A stretch of DNA of 64,000 bases from UBA8752 sp002172485 (GTDB taxonomy: Bacteria > Bacteroidota > Bacteroidia > Flavobacteriales_D > Sanyastnellaceae). The notes under the pieces were generated by a model, which was not told the origin of the DNA, made no database searches, and saw nothing but the letters and a program-made list of their open reading frames with translations. The stretch lies in assembly GCA_042089915.1 (NCBI GenBank), contig JBELJZ010000006.1, positions 36,125 to 100,124 of the forward strand, given 5' to 3'. Positions 25,580-36,350 of the stretch are shown here, in pieces. Numbering within the stretch: the stretch's first letter is position 1; each line of letters starts with the position of its first letter. Made by a program: the position numbers and the translations under genes.

Positions 25580-26725
25580 TCAGACCGCCAGCTTGGTGCG
25601 TTCTCCCCTCAAGGCCTCGCGGGTCATCGCAAAGCGTGACACGTCGAATTCGGGCTGTGCTCCCAGTGCCATCTGGGCGAGCAGGCGGCCGATGAGCGGA
25701 CCGAATTTGAAGCCGTGCCCGCTGAACCCGGCGCCGACAATGAGTCCGTCCGGCGTGCGGTCGAGGATGAAGTCACGGTCCGCTGTGCCGCTGTAGAAGC
25801 ACACATACTCCCTCTCGATGCGGGCCTCAGCGAGCTCTGGCAGATGGGCCGCCAGAAATGCCCGGGCGCGCTCCTTGAATTCGGCGCTGACCTTGCGGTC
25901 GTCACCATCTGGATGGCCGGCGGGACCAGGATGGTGGTTGGCGACCTTGATCCGCCCGTCCTTCACCGTGGGAATCGCGTAGAATCCACTGCCGAGGTCA
26001 CTGAAGACCGGCAAGCGGTGGAGCCGCTCGCCCAAGGCGGACGCATCGAAATAGACCAACTGCTGGCGCGTCACCTCCATGGGCACATCGACCCAACGAC
26101 GGGTCCATGCCCCTGTGGTCACAACCACCTGGTCGTAATCCGCCCAGCCATGGGCACACCGGACGGCCTTGGCTTGGACTTCAAAGGCCTCTTGCCGCCA
26201 TTCGACACCCGCTTTTCCGAGCCACACAGCCAAGCCCTGAAGGATGACCTCCGGATCCAAGACGCCGCCGAGCCGGTCCACCGTGGCCTGGCCGGCCTTG
26301 AAACCCGGCCATTCCTCCGCCACACGGCCCCGTCCCAGCCGGTCCGCTCGGAGGCCCATGTCCCGCATGGTGCGCCAACTTTCCAAGGCATGCCGGTCCC
26401 CCGGCTGCTCCACCAGCAGCTTGCCTGTTTCGTGGAGCAACGGCCGCTCAAGCTGGACGGACCACTCCGCCCACAGGCGACGGGCCCGAACCGCCATCGA
26501 TATCAAGCCTTCGTCTGCACCGTAGTGGACACGAAAACTGCGTCCAGTATCCACCGAAGCGCCAGGACCGGTCCCCATGGGATGGGGATCGTACAAGGTC
26601 ACTTGGGCTCCAGCCTGGATCAAGTTCGCGGCCGTGAAGCCGCCCATGACGCCCCCGCCCACGACCGCCACGCGGCGGGCACTGGAGGAAGGCGCCTGTT
26701 TGAGAAGGTGAGGATGGCCCGTCAT
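25580..26725 (-). CDS. FAD-dependent amine oxidase, monomeric sarcosine oxidase-like
   Basis: A 381-residue flavoenzyme of the DAO/sarcosine-oxidase family, which oxidises N-methyl or secondary amino acids with oxygen. The ADP-binding motif VAVVGGGVMGGFTAA is at about 19-33. Further family runs are VDTGRSFRVHYG, VVVTTGAWTRRW and the C-terminal FILDRTPDGLIVGAGFSGHG followed by KFGPLIG. C309 in EYVCFYSGTADRDF aligns with the cysteine that covalently holds FAD in monomeric sarcosine oxidase. The true substrate is unknown. Translation is coupled to the ATP-grasp gene (ATGA overlap), implying the two act on one pathway. Confidence 0.85.
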   Translation of the reverse strand: MTGHPHLLKQAPSSSARRVAVVGGGVMGGFTAANLIQAGAQVTLYDPHPMGTGPGASVDTGRSFRVHYGADEGLISMAVRARRLWAEWSVQLERPLLHETGKLLVEQPGDRHALESWRTMRDMGLRADRLGRGRVAEEWPGFKAGQATVDRLGGVLDPEVILQGLAVWLGKAGVEWRQEAFEVQAKAVRCAHGWADYDQVVVTTGAWTRRWVDVPMEVTRQQLVYFDASALGERLHRLPVFSDLGSGFYAIPTVKDGRIKVANHHPGPAGHPDGDDRKVSAEFKERARAFLAAHLPELAEARIEREYVCFYSGTADRDFILDRTPDGLIVGAGFSGHGFKFGPLIGRLLAQMALGAQPEFDVSRFAMTREALRGERTKLAV

Positions 26726-27717
26726 GACGCGGCGCGGTGTTGGCGGTGGGCGGATACCTTGGCGAGCTCCGCACCGAGGAAGTCGGCGATGGCGCGCATG
26801 CCCTGGCGCTTGTTGCCCAATCGGGCCTCGGCCTCCGCGTTGTAGTTGGTGTTGATGTTGACGTCGTAGAAATGAAGTCGCCCCGCTGCATCGGGAGACG
26901 CCTCCATGGCCGCGACTTCCATGCCGGAATCGGCGAGGAAGGCGAGGCACCGCTCGACGTCCGCAGGCGCATGGTCAGCAAGGACCTCGAATTTGGCGCG
27001 CCCATCGGCCGGGCAGAAGGTGCTGCCCACCTGGCAGGCATCCGATGGACACAGGTCAAAGCCACCGCCCGTGTCGATGCTGACGGTGTAGTAATGCTGC
27101 CCACCGATGAACTCGAGCCTCAGCACCCGACCGTCTGCCGGCTTGGCGTACTCCTGAAGGACGACCGTGCCGTCGAGGGTGTAGTCCTCAAACGCAGTGG
27201 CCACCCGTTCGACATCCGAGGCATTGCGCACCAAGGTCACGCCGGTGCCCTTTCCGCCTCGGTTGGGCTTGACGATGAAAGGACGGTCCCACCGAGCAGC
27301 GGCCCGACGAAACGCATCCGCCCCTGTGACCGCCACAGTGCGCGGGGTCGACAACCCATGGTCTTGCAGGGCGATCATCTGCTCCACCTTGCTCACCTCG
27401 AGTGCGGTCGCCTTGCGGTTGTTGACGACCCGGCGGCCATGGGACTCCAGCCAAGCCATCACGCCCCGGGTGGCCTCCCATGCGAACCGGTGGTCTCGCG
27501 TGTGGCTGCTGGCGCTCATCCGGTTGTAGAAGACGCCTTCTGGTGGAACCGAGGACAAGTCAAGTTCAGCATCATCGATGAACCACTCCTTGAAGGGCAA
27601 GCCCTGCGCCTCGAGGTGGGCAATGAGTGGCTCGACCCAAATGCCATTCTCGTGGAGGATGTGGATGGCCGGAGGGGAATCGAGCGCGTTCGCAAAGGGG
27701 GAAATGGGAGAAATCAT
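26722..27717 (-). CDS. ATP-grasp ligase, RimK-like
   Basis: A 331-residue ATP-grasp enzyme, expected to join a carboxylate to an amine via an acyl phosphate. Visible elements are the ATP-binding lysine and Gly loop in PFIVKPNRGGKGTGVTLV, VVLQEYAKPADGRVLRLEFI, and the late FYDVNINTNYNAEAEA (metal-binding Asn/Asp region). The N-terminal half (IHILHENGIWVEPLIAHLEA, GVFYNRMSASSHTRDHR) resembles the RimK glutamate-ligase group. I use ATG 27717; a TTG two codons upstream is less likely. Downstream lies the coupled flavoenzyme. Upstream a strong terminator hairpin ends only 23 nt before the ATG (see 27741-27907). Confidence 0.8.
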   Translation of the reverse strand: MISPISPFANALDSPPAIHILHENGIWVEPLIAHLEAQGLPFKEWFIDDAELDLSSVPPEGVFYNRMSASSHTRDHRFAWEATRGVMAWLESHGRRVVNNRKATALEVSKVEQMIALQDHGLSTPRTVAVTGADAFRRAAARWDRPFIVKPNRGGKGTGVTLVRNASDVERVATAFEDYTLDGTVVLQEYAKPADGRVLRLEFIGGQHYYTVSIDTGGGFDLCPSDACQVGSTFCPADGRAKFEVLADHAPADVERCLAFLADSGMEVAAMEASPDAAGRLHFYDVNINTNYNAEAEARLGNKRQGMRAIADFLGAELAKVSAHRQHRAAS

Positions 27718-27740
27718 GGTCAAGAGAAATGCGGGAAAAC

Positions 27741-27765
27741 AAAAAGCCCGGCTGGAAGGCCGGGC
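27741..27765 (-). terminator. Intrinsic terminator just before the ATP-grasp start codon (priA terminator or attenuator)
   Basis: On the minus strand GCCCGGC and GCCGGGC pair perfectly around a 6-nt loop (CTTCCA), followed at once by TTTTT. It would end transcription from priA. Because only 23 nt remain before ATG 27717, it probably also lies inside the leader of the ATP-grasp operon, making it a candidate attenuator. Confidence 0.7.
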
Positions 27766-27874
27766 GCAATACGATCAAGGGGAATGTTTCAATGGAAATC
27801 AGCCAACATGACGGTACCGTGCCCGGGGAGCCGGACAACAGATACAACAGCACGTGGCGAACAAATTCACATCC

Positions 27875-27907
27875 TAAAGATAGGGACTTATCTCAATCAA
27901 AACAAAA
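27875..27907 (-). promoter_or_regulatory. Candidate promoter for the ATP-grasp/flavoenzyme operon
   Basis: On the minus strand TTTTG is followed after 20 nt by TATCTTTA, close to the Bacteroidota TTTG-N(17-23)-TAnnTTTG promoter. The predicted transcript has a leader of about 150 nt that runs into the hairpin at 27741-27765. It lies just downstream of the priA stop. Confidence 0.4.
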
Positions 27908-27916
27908 CCCAGCTTA

Positions 27917-30361
27917 TCAATATGGGTCTATGTCGATGATTACGCGTATTGACTTGTACTCGGAAAGGGCATGGAACGCGGCGATGTCCTCTTGCAACGC
28001 CCGCTTGGCTTCCCCCAAATCAGCCTCCCGCTCCAGCTTCAATAAAATGTGCCGGTGATAGGTGTCATGGATCCTGGCGATGGTCGGCTCCTCTGGCCCG
28101 ACGATCCGCCCTCCAAACCGGCTGCGCAATCGGCCGGCCAATGCGGAAGCCCCTTGTCGGACACGATGGGGGTCTCGGTGACGAAGCACCAGACGAATCA
28201 GGCGAATCACAGGTGGATACTGGAATTCGCGGCGCTCCTGCAATTCCGCCTTGGCCATGGTCACCGCATCGTGTCGCACAACGTGATCGAACACCCAGTG
28301 CTCCGGATCGAAGGTTTGGATGAGCACCCGTCCCTGCTCAGAGCGGCGACCGGCGCGACCGGCCACCTGCGTCAGCAACTGAAACGTCCGCTCCAAAGCC
28401 CGGAAATCGGGGAAATGCAACATCCGGTCCGCCTGGAGGATGCCCACCGTGCCGACCCGCTCGAAATCCAGCCCCTTGGTGACCATTTGTGTGCCGACCA
28501 GCACTTGCACCTCTCCCGTTTCGAAGGAGCGGATGATGCGCTCGTGTCCCGAACGACTTCGGGTGGTGTCCAGGTCCATCCGGGCCGTCTGAATGTCCGG
28601 GAAATGTGCCGCGATCTCCTCCTCGATGCGCTCTGTGCCCAAGCCTTTGGCTTGGACCTCCTGACTTCCGCAACGGGGACAAGTGGCCGGCTCGCTCTCG
28701 CGGTATCCACAGTAGTGACAGTGCAGGTCCTTGAGGAACTTGTGGTAGGTCAAGGAGACATCACAACGGGCACACTCCGGCACCCAACCGCACGTCCGAC
28801 ATTGGGTCACGGGCGCATAACCACGGCGGTTCTGGAAGAGAATGACCTGCTTGCCAGATTCGAGCGTCTCCCCCATCACGTCCAACAACCTTCGGCTGAA
28901 GTGGCCCTCCATGTTGCGCTGCTTGTGGGCCTTGCGCAAATCGATAAGCTCAATGTCCGGCAAGGAAGTCCCGCCATACCGCTCCGTCATGGGAACGTGG
29001 GCCGCACGGCCTTCCTGAACAGCCCAGCGCGCCTCCAACGAGGGCGTGGCAGACCCCAGCAAAACGGGGGCACCGTGAATTCGTCCCAGCAGGGTTGCGG
29101 CATCCCGGGCCTGGTAGCGCGGCGCCGGGTCCTGCTGTTTGTAGCTGGGGTCGTGTTCTTCATCCACGACGATCAAACCCAATGCCCGAAAAGGCAGAAA
29201 AACAGCACTTCTCGCGCCCACCAGAAGGCGCCCTTTGCCTTGCTCCTGCGCCACGCGCCGGTAGGTCGTGGTCCGCTCCCGCGGGGTAAACCGGCTGTGG
29301 TAGACCTCGAGCCGCTCTCCGAAAAACCGGCGAAGTCGGACAATGAGCTGCGTGGTCAAGGCAATCTCCGGGACGAGGAACAGGGCATCTTTCCCCTGCT
29401 CCAACACAGCGTGAATCAGATGGGTGTAGACCTCCGTCTTGCCGCTTCCCGTCACCCCTTCAAGGAGCACGATGCCCTGCGATTCAAGGCCCTTCGATAT
29501 CTCCAACCGCGCCGCTTCCTGTGCGGGGCTCAGCGCTGCCAGCTGCATTTCCTTCCCGTCTTCACTCCCCGCCAGCCATGGGTCCTGCTTGAACTTGAAC
29601 ACCAACCCCTTCTCCATCAATCGGGTGTACAAAGTGCTAGTCACGCCTTCCAGACCGGTCAATTCCGCCAAGGGAACCCCCGTTCGATGGGCGTCCTGAG
29701 AGAGGAGCGCCATCATGGCACGAGACTGCTTGGGAGCGCGCGAATCAAGCTGATCCAATTGCGCATTCAACCAGGCTTCATCGGTCGCTGCGCGCTCAGA
29801 CAAACGCACCATGGACACCACTTTCCGCCCGGGGCCACCCTTCATTTCCTCTGAAGACAAGACCCACCCCTGCTCCACCAGGGGCCGCAAGGCGGGTGCC
29901 GGATCCCGCAGCCCGAGGAGCTCGCCCACATCCTTGAAGGACATCGTACCGCGAAGCCGAAGGGCCTCCACCACCTGAAAACCGCGATCTCCCAGTTCGG
30001 ATTCATCCAGACCTTCGACATCCGGGGACAAAGACAACTTGGTCTCGCTCGCCAAGCGCATGCCCGATGGCAGGGCCGCCAGGGCCACTTCCCCAGGACC
30101 GCAGCAATAATAGGAGGACATCCAGTCCCAGAACCGCAGTGTTTCATCGGACAGCAAGGGCACCTCGTCCAATACGGATACCAAGGGTTCAACCGCATGC
30201 GAAGGCCGGCGATCGTGGATGCGCCGCACCACAGCTGTGTGGAGCCGCTTGCCGCGAAGGGGAACGACAATGCGCGCACCCACATTGACCTGAACCCCCT
30301 CCGGAACGGAATAGGTCAGCAGGCCAGGCAAGGCCAAGGGAAGAATGACATCAACGAACAT
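27917..30361 (-). CDS. priA: Primosomal protein N' (replication restart helicase PriA)
   Basis: An 814-residue 3'-5' superfamily 2 helicase that reloads the replisome at stalled forks. The N-terminal DNA-binding domain starts VDVILPLALPGLLTYSVPEG. Walker A GVTGSGKT is at 302-309 and the DEAH-type box is VVDEEHD. The zinc-binding cysteines are intact: CRTCG, CARC, CHYCG and CPRCG. The C-terminal helicase motifs include VGTQMVTKGLDF and QVAGRAGR. Length is normal for Bacteroidota PriA. I use ATG 30361, which gives the canonical N-terminus and lies 9 nt after a TACTTTCG element. It diverges from the bcp gene. Confidence 0.97.
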   Translation of the reverse strand: MFVDVILPLALPGLLTYSVPEGVQVNVGARIVVPLRGKRLHTAVVRRIHDRRPSHAVEPLVSVLDEVPLLSDETLRFWDWMSSYYCCGPGEVALAALPSGMRLASETKLSLSPDVEGLDESELGDRGFQVVEALRLRGTMSFKDVGELLGLRDPAPALRPLVEQGWVLSSEEMKGGPGRKVVSMVRLSERAATDEAWLNAQLDQLDSRAPKQSRAMMALLSQDAHRTGVPLAELTGLEGVTSTLYTRLMEKGLVFKFKQDPWLAGSEDGKEMQLAALSPAQEAARLEISKGLESQGIVLLEGVTGSGKTEVYTHLIHAVLEQGKDALFLVPEIALTTQLIVRLRRFFGERLEVYHSRFTPRERTTTYRRVAQEQGKGRLLVGARSAVFLPFRALGLIVVDEEHDPSYKQQDPAPRYQARDAATLLGRIHGAPVLLGSATPSLEARWAVQEGRAAHVPMTERYGGTSLPDIELIDLRKAHKQRNMEGHFSRRLLDVMGETLESGKQVILFQNRRGYAPVTQCRTCGWVPECARCDVSLTYHKFLKDLHCHYCGYRESEPATCPRCGSQEVQAKGLGTERIEEEIAAHFPDIQTARMDLDTTRSRSGHERIIRSFETGEVQVLVGTQMVTKGLDFERVGTVGILQADRMLHFPDFRALERTFQLLTQVAGRAGRRSEQGRVLIQTFDPEHWVFDHVVRHDAVTMAKAELQERREFQYPPVIRLIRLVLRHRDPHRVRQGASALAGRLRSRFGGRIVGPEEPTIARIHDTYHRHILLKLEREADLGEAKRALQEDIAAFHALSEYKSIRVIIDIDPY

Positions 30362-30370
30362 CACCGTTGG

Positions 30371-30378
30371 CGAAAGTA
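30371..30378 (-). promoter_or_regulatory. Candidate -7 element TACTTTCG, 9 nt before priA
   Basis: TACTTTCG (minus strand) fits TAnnTT(T/C)G. CCAACGGTG separates it from ATG 30361, predicting a leader of a few bases at most. Confidence 0.4.
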
Positions 30379-30451
30379 CCGGTTCCATCGCATGCCCAAC
30401 CTTCGAATGTAAAGCCATGAACAACGTGGACATCCCTGCAGTTTGATTCCC

Positions 30452-30922
30452 ATGCATCACCTCAACGTCGGCGATTCCGCCCCTGCCTTTTCCGCCCTCG
30501 ATCAAGACGGCAACACGCACACCCTCGAGACCCACAAGGGCAAAAAAGTCGTCCTCTACTTCTACCCGAAGGACAACACACCGGGTTGCACCAACCAAGC
30601 CTGCAGTTTGCGGGACGGCATGGCGGACCTCCAAGCCGAGGGCATCGTGGTCCTCGGTGTGAGCATCAACCACGCGGCCTCCCACCGGAAATTCATCGAC
30701 AAGTACGAGCTCCCTTTCGACCTGCTCGTCGACGAAGACCATGCCCTGCAGGACCTTTACGGTGTCTGGGGCTTGAAGAAATTCAGGGGCCGGGAATACG
30801 ACGGAACCCACCGGACCACCTTCTGCATCGACGAAGCGGGGAAGATTGTCGCCATCATCCGCAAGCCGAAGGTCAAGGAGCATGCAGCCGAAGTGCTGGC
30901 CGCTTTCGCAGGTGAACGTTGA
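30452..30922 (+). CDS. bcp: Thiol peroxidase, bacterioferritin comigratory protein (PrxQ)
   Basis: A 156-residue peroxiredoxin of the BCP/PrxQ class that reduces hydroperoxides. The peroxidatic C46 and the resolving C51 occur in DNTPGCTNQACSLRD with the usual five-residue spacing. The N-terminus HHLNVGDSAPAFSALDQDG and the later GVSINHAASHRKFIDKY fit the family. Reducing power would come from thioredoxin; one is encoded at 55788. I chose ATG 30452 over an in-frame TTG at 30443. It diverges from priA and precedes recA by 88 bp. Confidence 0.94.
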   Translation: MHHLNVGDSAPAFSALDQDGNTHTLETHKGKKVVLYFYPKDNTPGCTNQACSLRDGMADLQAEGIVVLGVSINHAASHRKFIDKYELPFDLLVDEDHALQDLYGVWGLKKFRGREYDGTHRTTFCIDEAGKIVAIIRKPKVKEHAAEVLAAFAGER

Positions 30923-31010
30923 CCCCGCGTTCACAAAAACATTCGACACCGTAAATCCCTTACGGACCGGGGCCTCTACTTTGCCACCGCTTCAATCGAA
31001 AACCACCGAC

Positions 31011-32042
31011 ATGGCATCAGAAAACAAGGACAAGCTCAAGGCGCTCCAGCTCACGCTCGACCGCATCGACAAGACATACGGAAAAGGCACCGTCATGAAA
31101 CTCGGCGACGAAGCTGTAGAGAAGGTGGACGCCATTTCTTCCGGCTCCCTCTCCATGGACATCGCCCTCGGTGTGGGCGGTTTTCCGCGAGGGCGGGTCG
31201 TGGAGATTTACGGTCCGGAAAGTTCCGGTAAGACGACCCTCGCCACCCACGCCATTGCAGAAGCACAGAAAACGGGTGGCATTTGTGCGTTCATTGATGC
31301 CGAGCACGCATTCGACAAGTACTACGCTGAGAAATTGGGCGTGGACACCGAGAACCTGCTCATTTCACAACCGGACAATGGCGAGCAGGCCCTGGAGATC
31401 GTCGACAATCTGATTCGCTCAGGCGCCATTGACCTCATCGTCATCGACTCGGTCGCCGCTTTGACACCCCGCGCCGAGATCGAGGGAGAGATGGGAGACA
31501 GCTCAGTCGGACTGCAGGCCCGACTGATGTCCAAGGCGCTTCGCAAACTGACCTCCACCATCAATAAGACCGGGTGCTGCTGCATCTTCATCAACCAGCT
31601 GCGAGAGAAGATTGGGGTCATGTTTGGCAACCCCGAGACCACCACTGGCGGCAACGCACTCAAGTTCTACTCCTCCGTGCGGGTCGACATCCGCCGCAGC
31701 AGCCAGATCAAGGATGGCGACGTGGTCATGGGCAACCGGACCAAAGTCAAAATCGTGAAGAACAAGGTGGCTCCGCCGTTCCGCCGCGCCGAGTTCGACA
31801 TCATGTATGGCAAGGGCATTTCCAAGGCCGGTGAAATCATCGACCTCGGTGTGGACTTGGGCATCGTGAAGAAGTCGGGGTCCTGGTTCAGCTATGGTGA
31901 AACCCGCCTTGGCCAAGGCCGAGATGCGGTCAAGAACCTGCTCATGGACAACCCCGAGCTCATGGAGGAACTCGAAGCCGGCATCAAGGCTGCCCTCCGC
32001 GATGAAACCGCCGAAGAAGTAGTGGAGCAGGCCGAAGCTTGA
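31011..32042 (+). CDS. recA: Recombinase A
   Basis: A 343-residue RecA, which forms ATP-dependent filaments for homologous recombination and the SOS response. Walker A GPESSGKTT is at 68-76. CAFIDAEHAFD, LIVIDSVAALTPRAEIEGEM, the L2 loop region GGNALKFYSSVRVDIRR and FINQLREKIGVMFGNPETT are nearly invariant family segments. Length is standard and no intein is present. ATG 31011 begins the conserved N-terminal helix KLKALQLTLDRIDKTYGKG. I see no LexA-type operator upstream. A TACTTTGCC sequence about 30 nt upstream may be part of the promoter. The TPR lipoprotein gene starts 2 bp after the stop. Confidence 0.99.
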   Translation: MASENKDKLKALQLTLDRIDKTYGKGTVMKLGDEAVEKVDAISSGSLSMDIALGVGGFPRGRVVEIYGPESSGKTTLATHAIAEAQKTGGICAFIDAEHAFDKYYAEKLGVDTENLLISQPDNGEQALEIVDNLIRSGAIDLIVIDSVAALTPRAEIEGEMGDSSVGLQARLMSKALRKLTSTINKTGCCCIFINQLREKIGVMFGNPETTTGGNALKFYSSVRVDIRRSSQIKDGDVVMGNRTKVKIVKNKVAPPFRRAEFDIMYGKGISKAGEIIDLGVDLGIVKKSGSWFSYGETRLGQGRDAVKNLLMDNPELMEELEAGIKAALRDETAEEVVEQAEA

Positions 32043-32044
32043 GG

Positions 32045-33067
32045 ATGAACACAGCGCTCTCCCGGTTGGGAATCTTGGCCGTGTTCGCCATCGGGTGTGG
32101 CACTCCGGATTCAGCTGAGTCGGTGGAGACGTCTGTAGCCATCTCGGATTCGCTCGCATGGCACAACGCCCGCATTTTGGAATCTCCTGGTAACGCCGAA
32201 GTGTATGCTGCACGGGCAGCTTATCATCTGCGGCAAGGAGAAACGGGATTGGCTGTGGACGACTACGCCCTCGCCCTTCAGGTGGACTCCACCCGACTGG
32301 AGGACCGACAGAAGTTGGGCGAGTTGCGGTTCGATGTGCGCGATTTCGAGGGGGCCGTCCGCGAATGGGAAGCGGCATTGCTTGTCGACCCCGAATACCC
32401 CCATGCGCTGCTGTCCCTCGCCCGGGTTGATTTGCTGCTGCGGTCATACGAGCCGGCGCTCCAACGCATCAATCAGGCCCTTCGCGCGGACAACCGGCTC
32501 GATGAAGCGTACTTCTTGAAAGGCCGACTCTATCTGGAGACCCAGGATACGGTCAAAGCAGTCAGTTCTTTCCAGACGGCTGCGGAGGTCAACCCGAATC
32601 GCTATGACGCCTTCATTCAACTTGGATTGCTCTATGCTGGTGCGGGAAACGATTTGGCCCTGGAGTATTTCAGGACGGCCCACAGCCTGCGGCCCAACAG
32701 CATTGAGGCGATCTATGACGAGGCCATCTACCTCCAGGAAAGTGGGGCTGTGGCCTCCGAGCGGTATGGTCAGGCCCTGGAACTCTACGACCGCATTCTG
32801 GAACTCGACAGCATGAATGCCTCTGCTGCCTTCAACAAGGGCTTCGTCTACCTCGAGTATCTGGCGCAGTATGACAGCGCGGAAATCTGGTTCGATGAGG
32901 CCATCGCCCGCCTCCCCTACTACCACCAGGCCCACTACAACCGGGGCTTGGCCATCGAGAGCCAAGGCCGGGACCAGGAAGCGCTGCAAGCGTATGAAGC
33001 GGCTCTGGCCCTGGATCCCACCTACACACCTGCCGCCCTCGCCAAAGGAAGGGTACTCGGTCGATGA
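32045..33067 (+). CDS. TPR-repeat lipoprotein
   Basis: A 340-residue probable lipoprotein. The signal LGILAVFAIGC gives a lipobox (AIGC) with lipidation near residue 18. The mature part is composed of about eight tetratricopeptide repeats, such as AEVYAARAAYHLRQGETGLA, DEAYFLKGRLYLETQDT and YHQAHYNRGLAIESQG, which form a helical scaffold for protein binding. The specific partner is unknown. It begins 2 bp after recA and likely shares its transcript, ending at the hairpin at 33101-33135. The ATG at 32045 is preferred to an in-frame TTG at 32039 that overlaps the recA stop. Confidence 0.8.
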   Translation: MNTALSRLGILAVFAIGCGTPDSAESVETSVAISDSLAWHNARILESPGNAEVYAARAAYHLRQGETGLAVDDYALALQVDSTRLEDRQKLGELRFDVRDFEGAVREWEAALLVDPEYPHALLSLARVDLLLRSYEPALQRINQALRADNRLDEAYFLKGRLYLETQDTVKAVSSFQTAAEVNPNRYDAFIQLGLLYAGAGNDLALEYFRTAHSLRPNSIEAIYDEAIYLQESGAVASERYGQALELYDRILELDSMNASAAFNKGFVYLEYLAQYDSAEIWFDEAIARLPYYHQAHYNRGLAIESQGRDQEALQAYEAALALDPTYTPAALAKGRVLGR

Positions 33068-33100
33068 GTCCGGTGAAGTTTCAGAAACGACATGTTGTTA

Positions 33101-33135
33101 CATGAAAAAGCCGGAGCTGGGCCGGCTTTTTTCAT
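33101..33135. terminator. Bidirectional intrinsic terminator between the recA operon and rplT
   Basis: A near-perfect hairpin: CATGAAAAAGCCGG pairs with CCGGCTTTTTTCATG around a short AGCTGGG loop. It has A/T tracts on both flanks, so it can stop transcription of the recA-TPR genes (plus) and of rplT (minus), which converge here. Confidence 0.9.
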
Positions 33136-33151
33136 GGGTGGGAAGCGGTGA

Positions 33152-33496
33152 TCACTTCACTTGATCCACAACGGCCTTGAAGGCAGCGGGGTGATTCAGA
33201 GCGAGGTCAGCGAGGACCTTACGGTTGAGCTCAATGCCCTTCTTGTGACACTGGCCCATGAATTGGGAGTAGCTCATGCCGTGCTGGCGGGCACCGGCGT
33301 TGATCCGCTGAATCCAAAGGGAGCGGAATTGGCGCTTCTTGAGCTTGCGACCGACGTAAGCGTAGGTCAGGCCTTTTTCCACCGCGTTTTTGGCGACGGT
33401 CCAGACATTCTTGCGGGCACCGTAGTACCCTTTGGCCATTTTCAGGACTTTCTTCCGACGCGCTCGGCTGGCGACGGCATTGTTTGAACGAGGCAT
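33152..33496 (-). CDS. rplT: 50S ribosomal protein L20
   Basis: A 114-residue L20, an early 23S rRNA-binding protein needed for large-subunit assembly. It begins MPRSNNAVASRARRKKVLKM and continues AKGYYGARKNVWTVAKNAVE and LWIQRINAGARQHGMSYSQF, all highly conserved. It is the last gene of the thrS-infC-rpmI-rplT operon, ending 17 bp before a bidirectional terminator. Length is standard. Confidence 0.98.
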   Translation of the reverse strand: MPRSNNAVASRARRKKVLKMAKGYYGARKNVWTVAKNAVEKGLTYAYVGRKLKKRQFRSLWIQRINAGARQHGMSYSQFMGQCHKKGIELNRKVLADLALNHPAAFKAVVDQVK

Positions 33497-33570
33497 GTTC
33501 TATTGAATTTGGCGGACAGCGTCCCGCACAGGCGGGCTCTTGGGGGCTGGACGCCGGTTTGGATTCTGGT

Positions 33571-33765
33571 TCAGATGCCCAACTGGGTCTTGATGTTCGG
33601 CGTGTCCGCCTTGCTCACCAGGCCCGTTTGGGTCAGGTTGCGCTTCTGCTTCGTCCCCTTCTTGGTCAGAATGTGAGACTTAAAGGCGTGCTTGCGCTTG
33701 AGCTTTCCCGTGCCGGTCACGGTGAAACGCTTCTTAGCGCTGCTCTTGGTCTTCATCTTCGGCAT
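33571..33765 (-). CDS. rpmI: 50S ribosomal protein L35
   Basis: A 64-residue basic ribosomal protein. MPKMKTKSSAKKRFTVTGTG and KHAFKSHILTKKGTKQKRNL are the conserved L35 signatures. It sits between infC (43 bp upstream) and rplT (74 bp downstream), the standard order. The 74-bp gap to rplT shows no hairpin that I can recognise. Confidence 0.98.
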   Translation of the reverse strand: MPKMKTKSSAKKRFTVTGTGKLKRKHAFKSHILTKKGTKQKRNLTQTGLVSKADTPNIKTQLGI

Positions 33766-33808
33766 GTCGTCCGTATATGGTGGTTCGGGCTGAAGCCCTC
33801 CCCGGGAT

Positions 33809-34370
33809 TTACTTTTTCGGTCGGAGCGTGATGAACATCCGCTTCCCTTCCAGTTTCGGCATCAGCTCCACCGTGCCCACATCCTCCAGCTCCTGCGCAA
33901 AACGCAGCAACAGGATTTCTCCGCGCTCCTTGAAGACGATGCTCCTTCCGCGGAAGAAGACGTGCGCCTTGAGCTTGTTGCCCTCCTCGAGGAACTTGCG
34001 GGCGTGCTTCACCTTGAAGTTGAAATCGTGGTCGTCCGTATTGGGACCGAAACGAATCTCCTTCTGGGTCACCTTGGCCTGATTGGCCTTGATTTCCTTC
34101 TGCTTCTTCTTCTGATCGTACAGGAACTTCTGATAGTTCAGAATCCTGCAGACCGGAGGATCCGCTTTCGGGGAAATCTCCACAAGGTCCAGTTCCTGCT
34201 CCTCAGCCAACTTGATGGCATCCTCCAATTCGACGATGTCGGCATCGCCAACATTGTCACCGACCAACCGCACCTTGGACGCCCGGATTTCCCGGTTCGT
34301 CTTGTGCGGATTCTTTTTGATCACCCGGGCTGGGCCGCGGGATCGTCTGCGTCGAATAGCGATGGTGCTA

Positions 34371-34387
<17 letters not shown>
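33809..34387 (-). CDS. infC: Translation initiation factor IF-3 (non-ATG start)
   Basis: A 192-residue IF-3, which prevents premature subunit joining and proofreads start codon selection. The N-domain (REIRASKVRLVGDNVG, LDLVEISPKADPPVCRILNY) and C-domain (KEIRFGPNTDDHDFNFKVKH, KAHVFFRGRS) are complete. There is no ATG near the conserved N-terminus. Candidates are TTG 34387, which overlaps the thrS end by 17 bp, ATT 34375, ATC 34363 and ATT 34357. Rare start codons on infC are the known basis for IF-3 autoregulation in E. coli, so a non-ATG start is plausible here. The coordinates given use TTG 34387 and are uncertain by up to ten codons. Confidence 0.93.
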
Positions 34388-36332
<1,945 letters not shown>

Positions 36333-36350
36333 GACGTCGGGATTCGCCGG

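Noticed and set aside
30923..31010. SOS (LexA) operator upstream of recA
   Set aside because: No palindromic operator could be recognised; Bacteroidota operators are variable, so I make no call.
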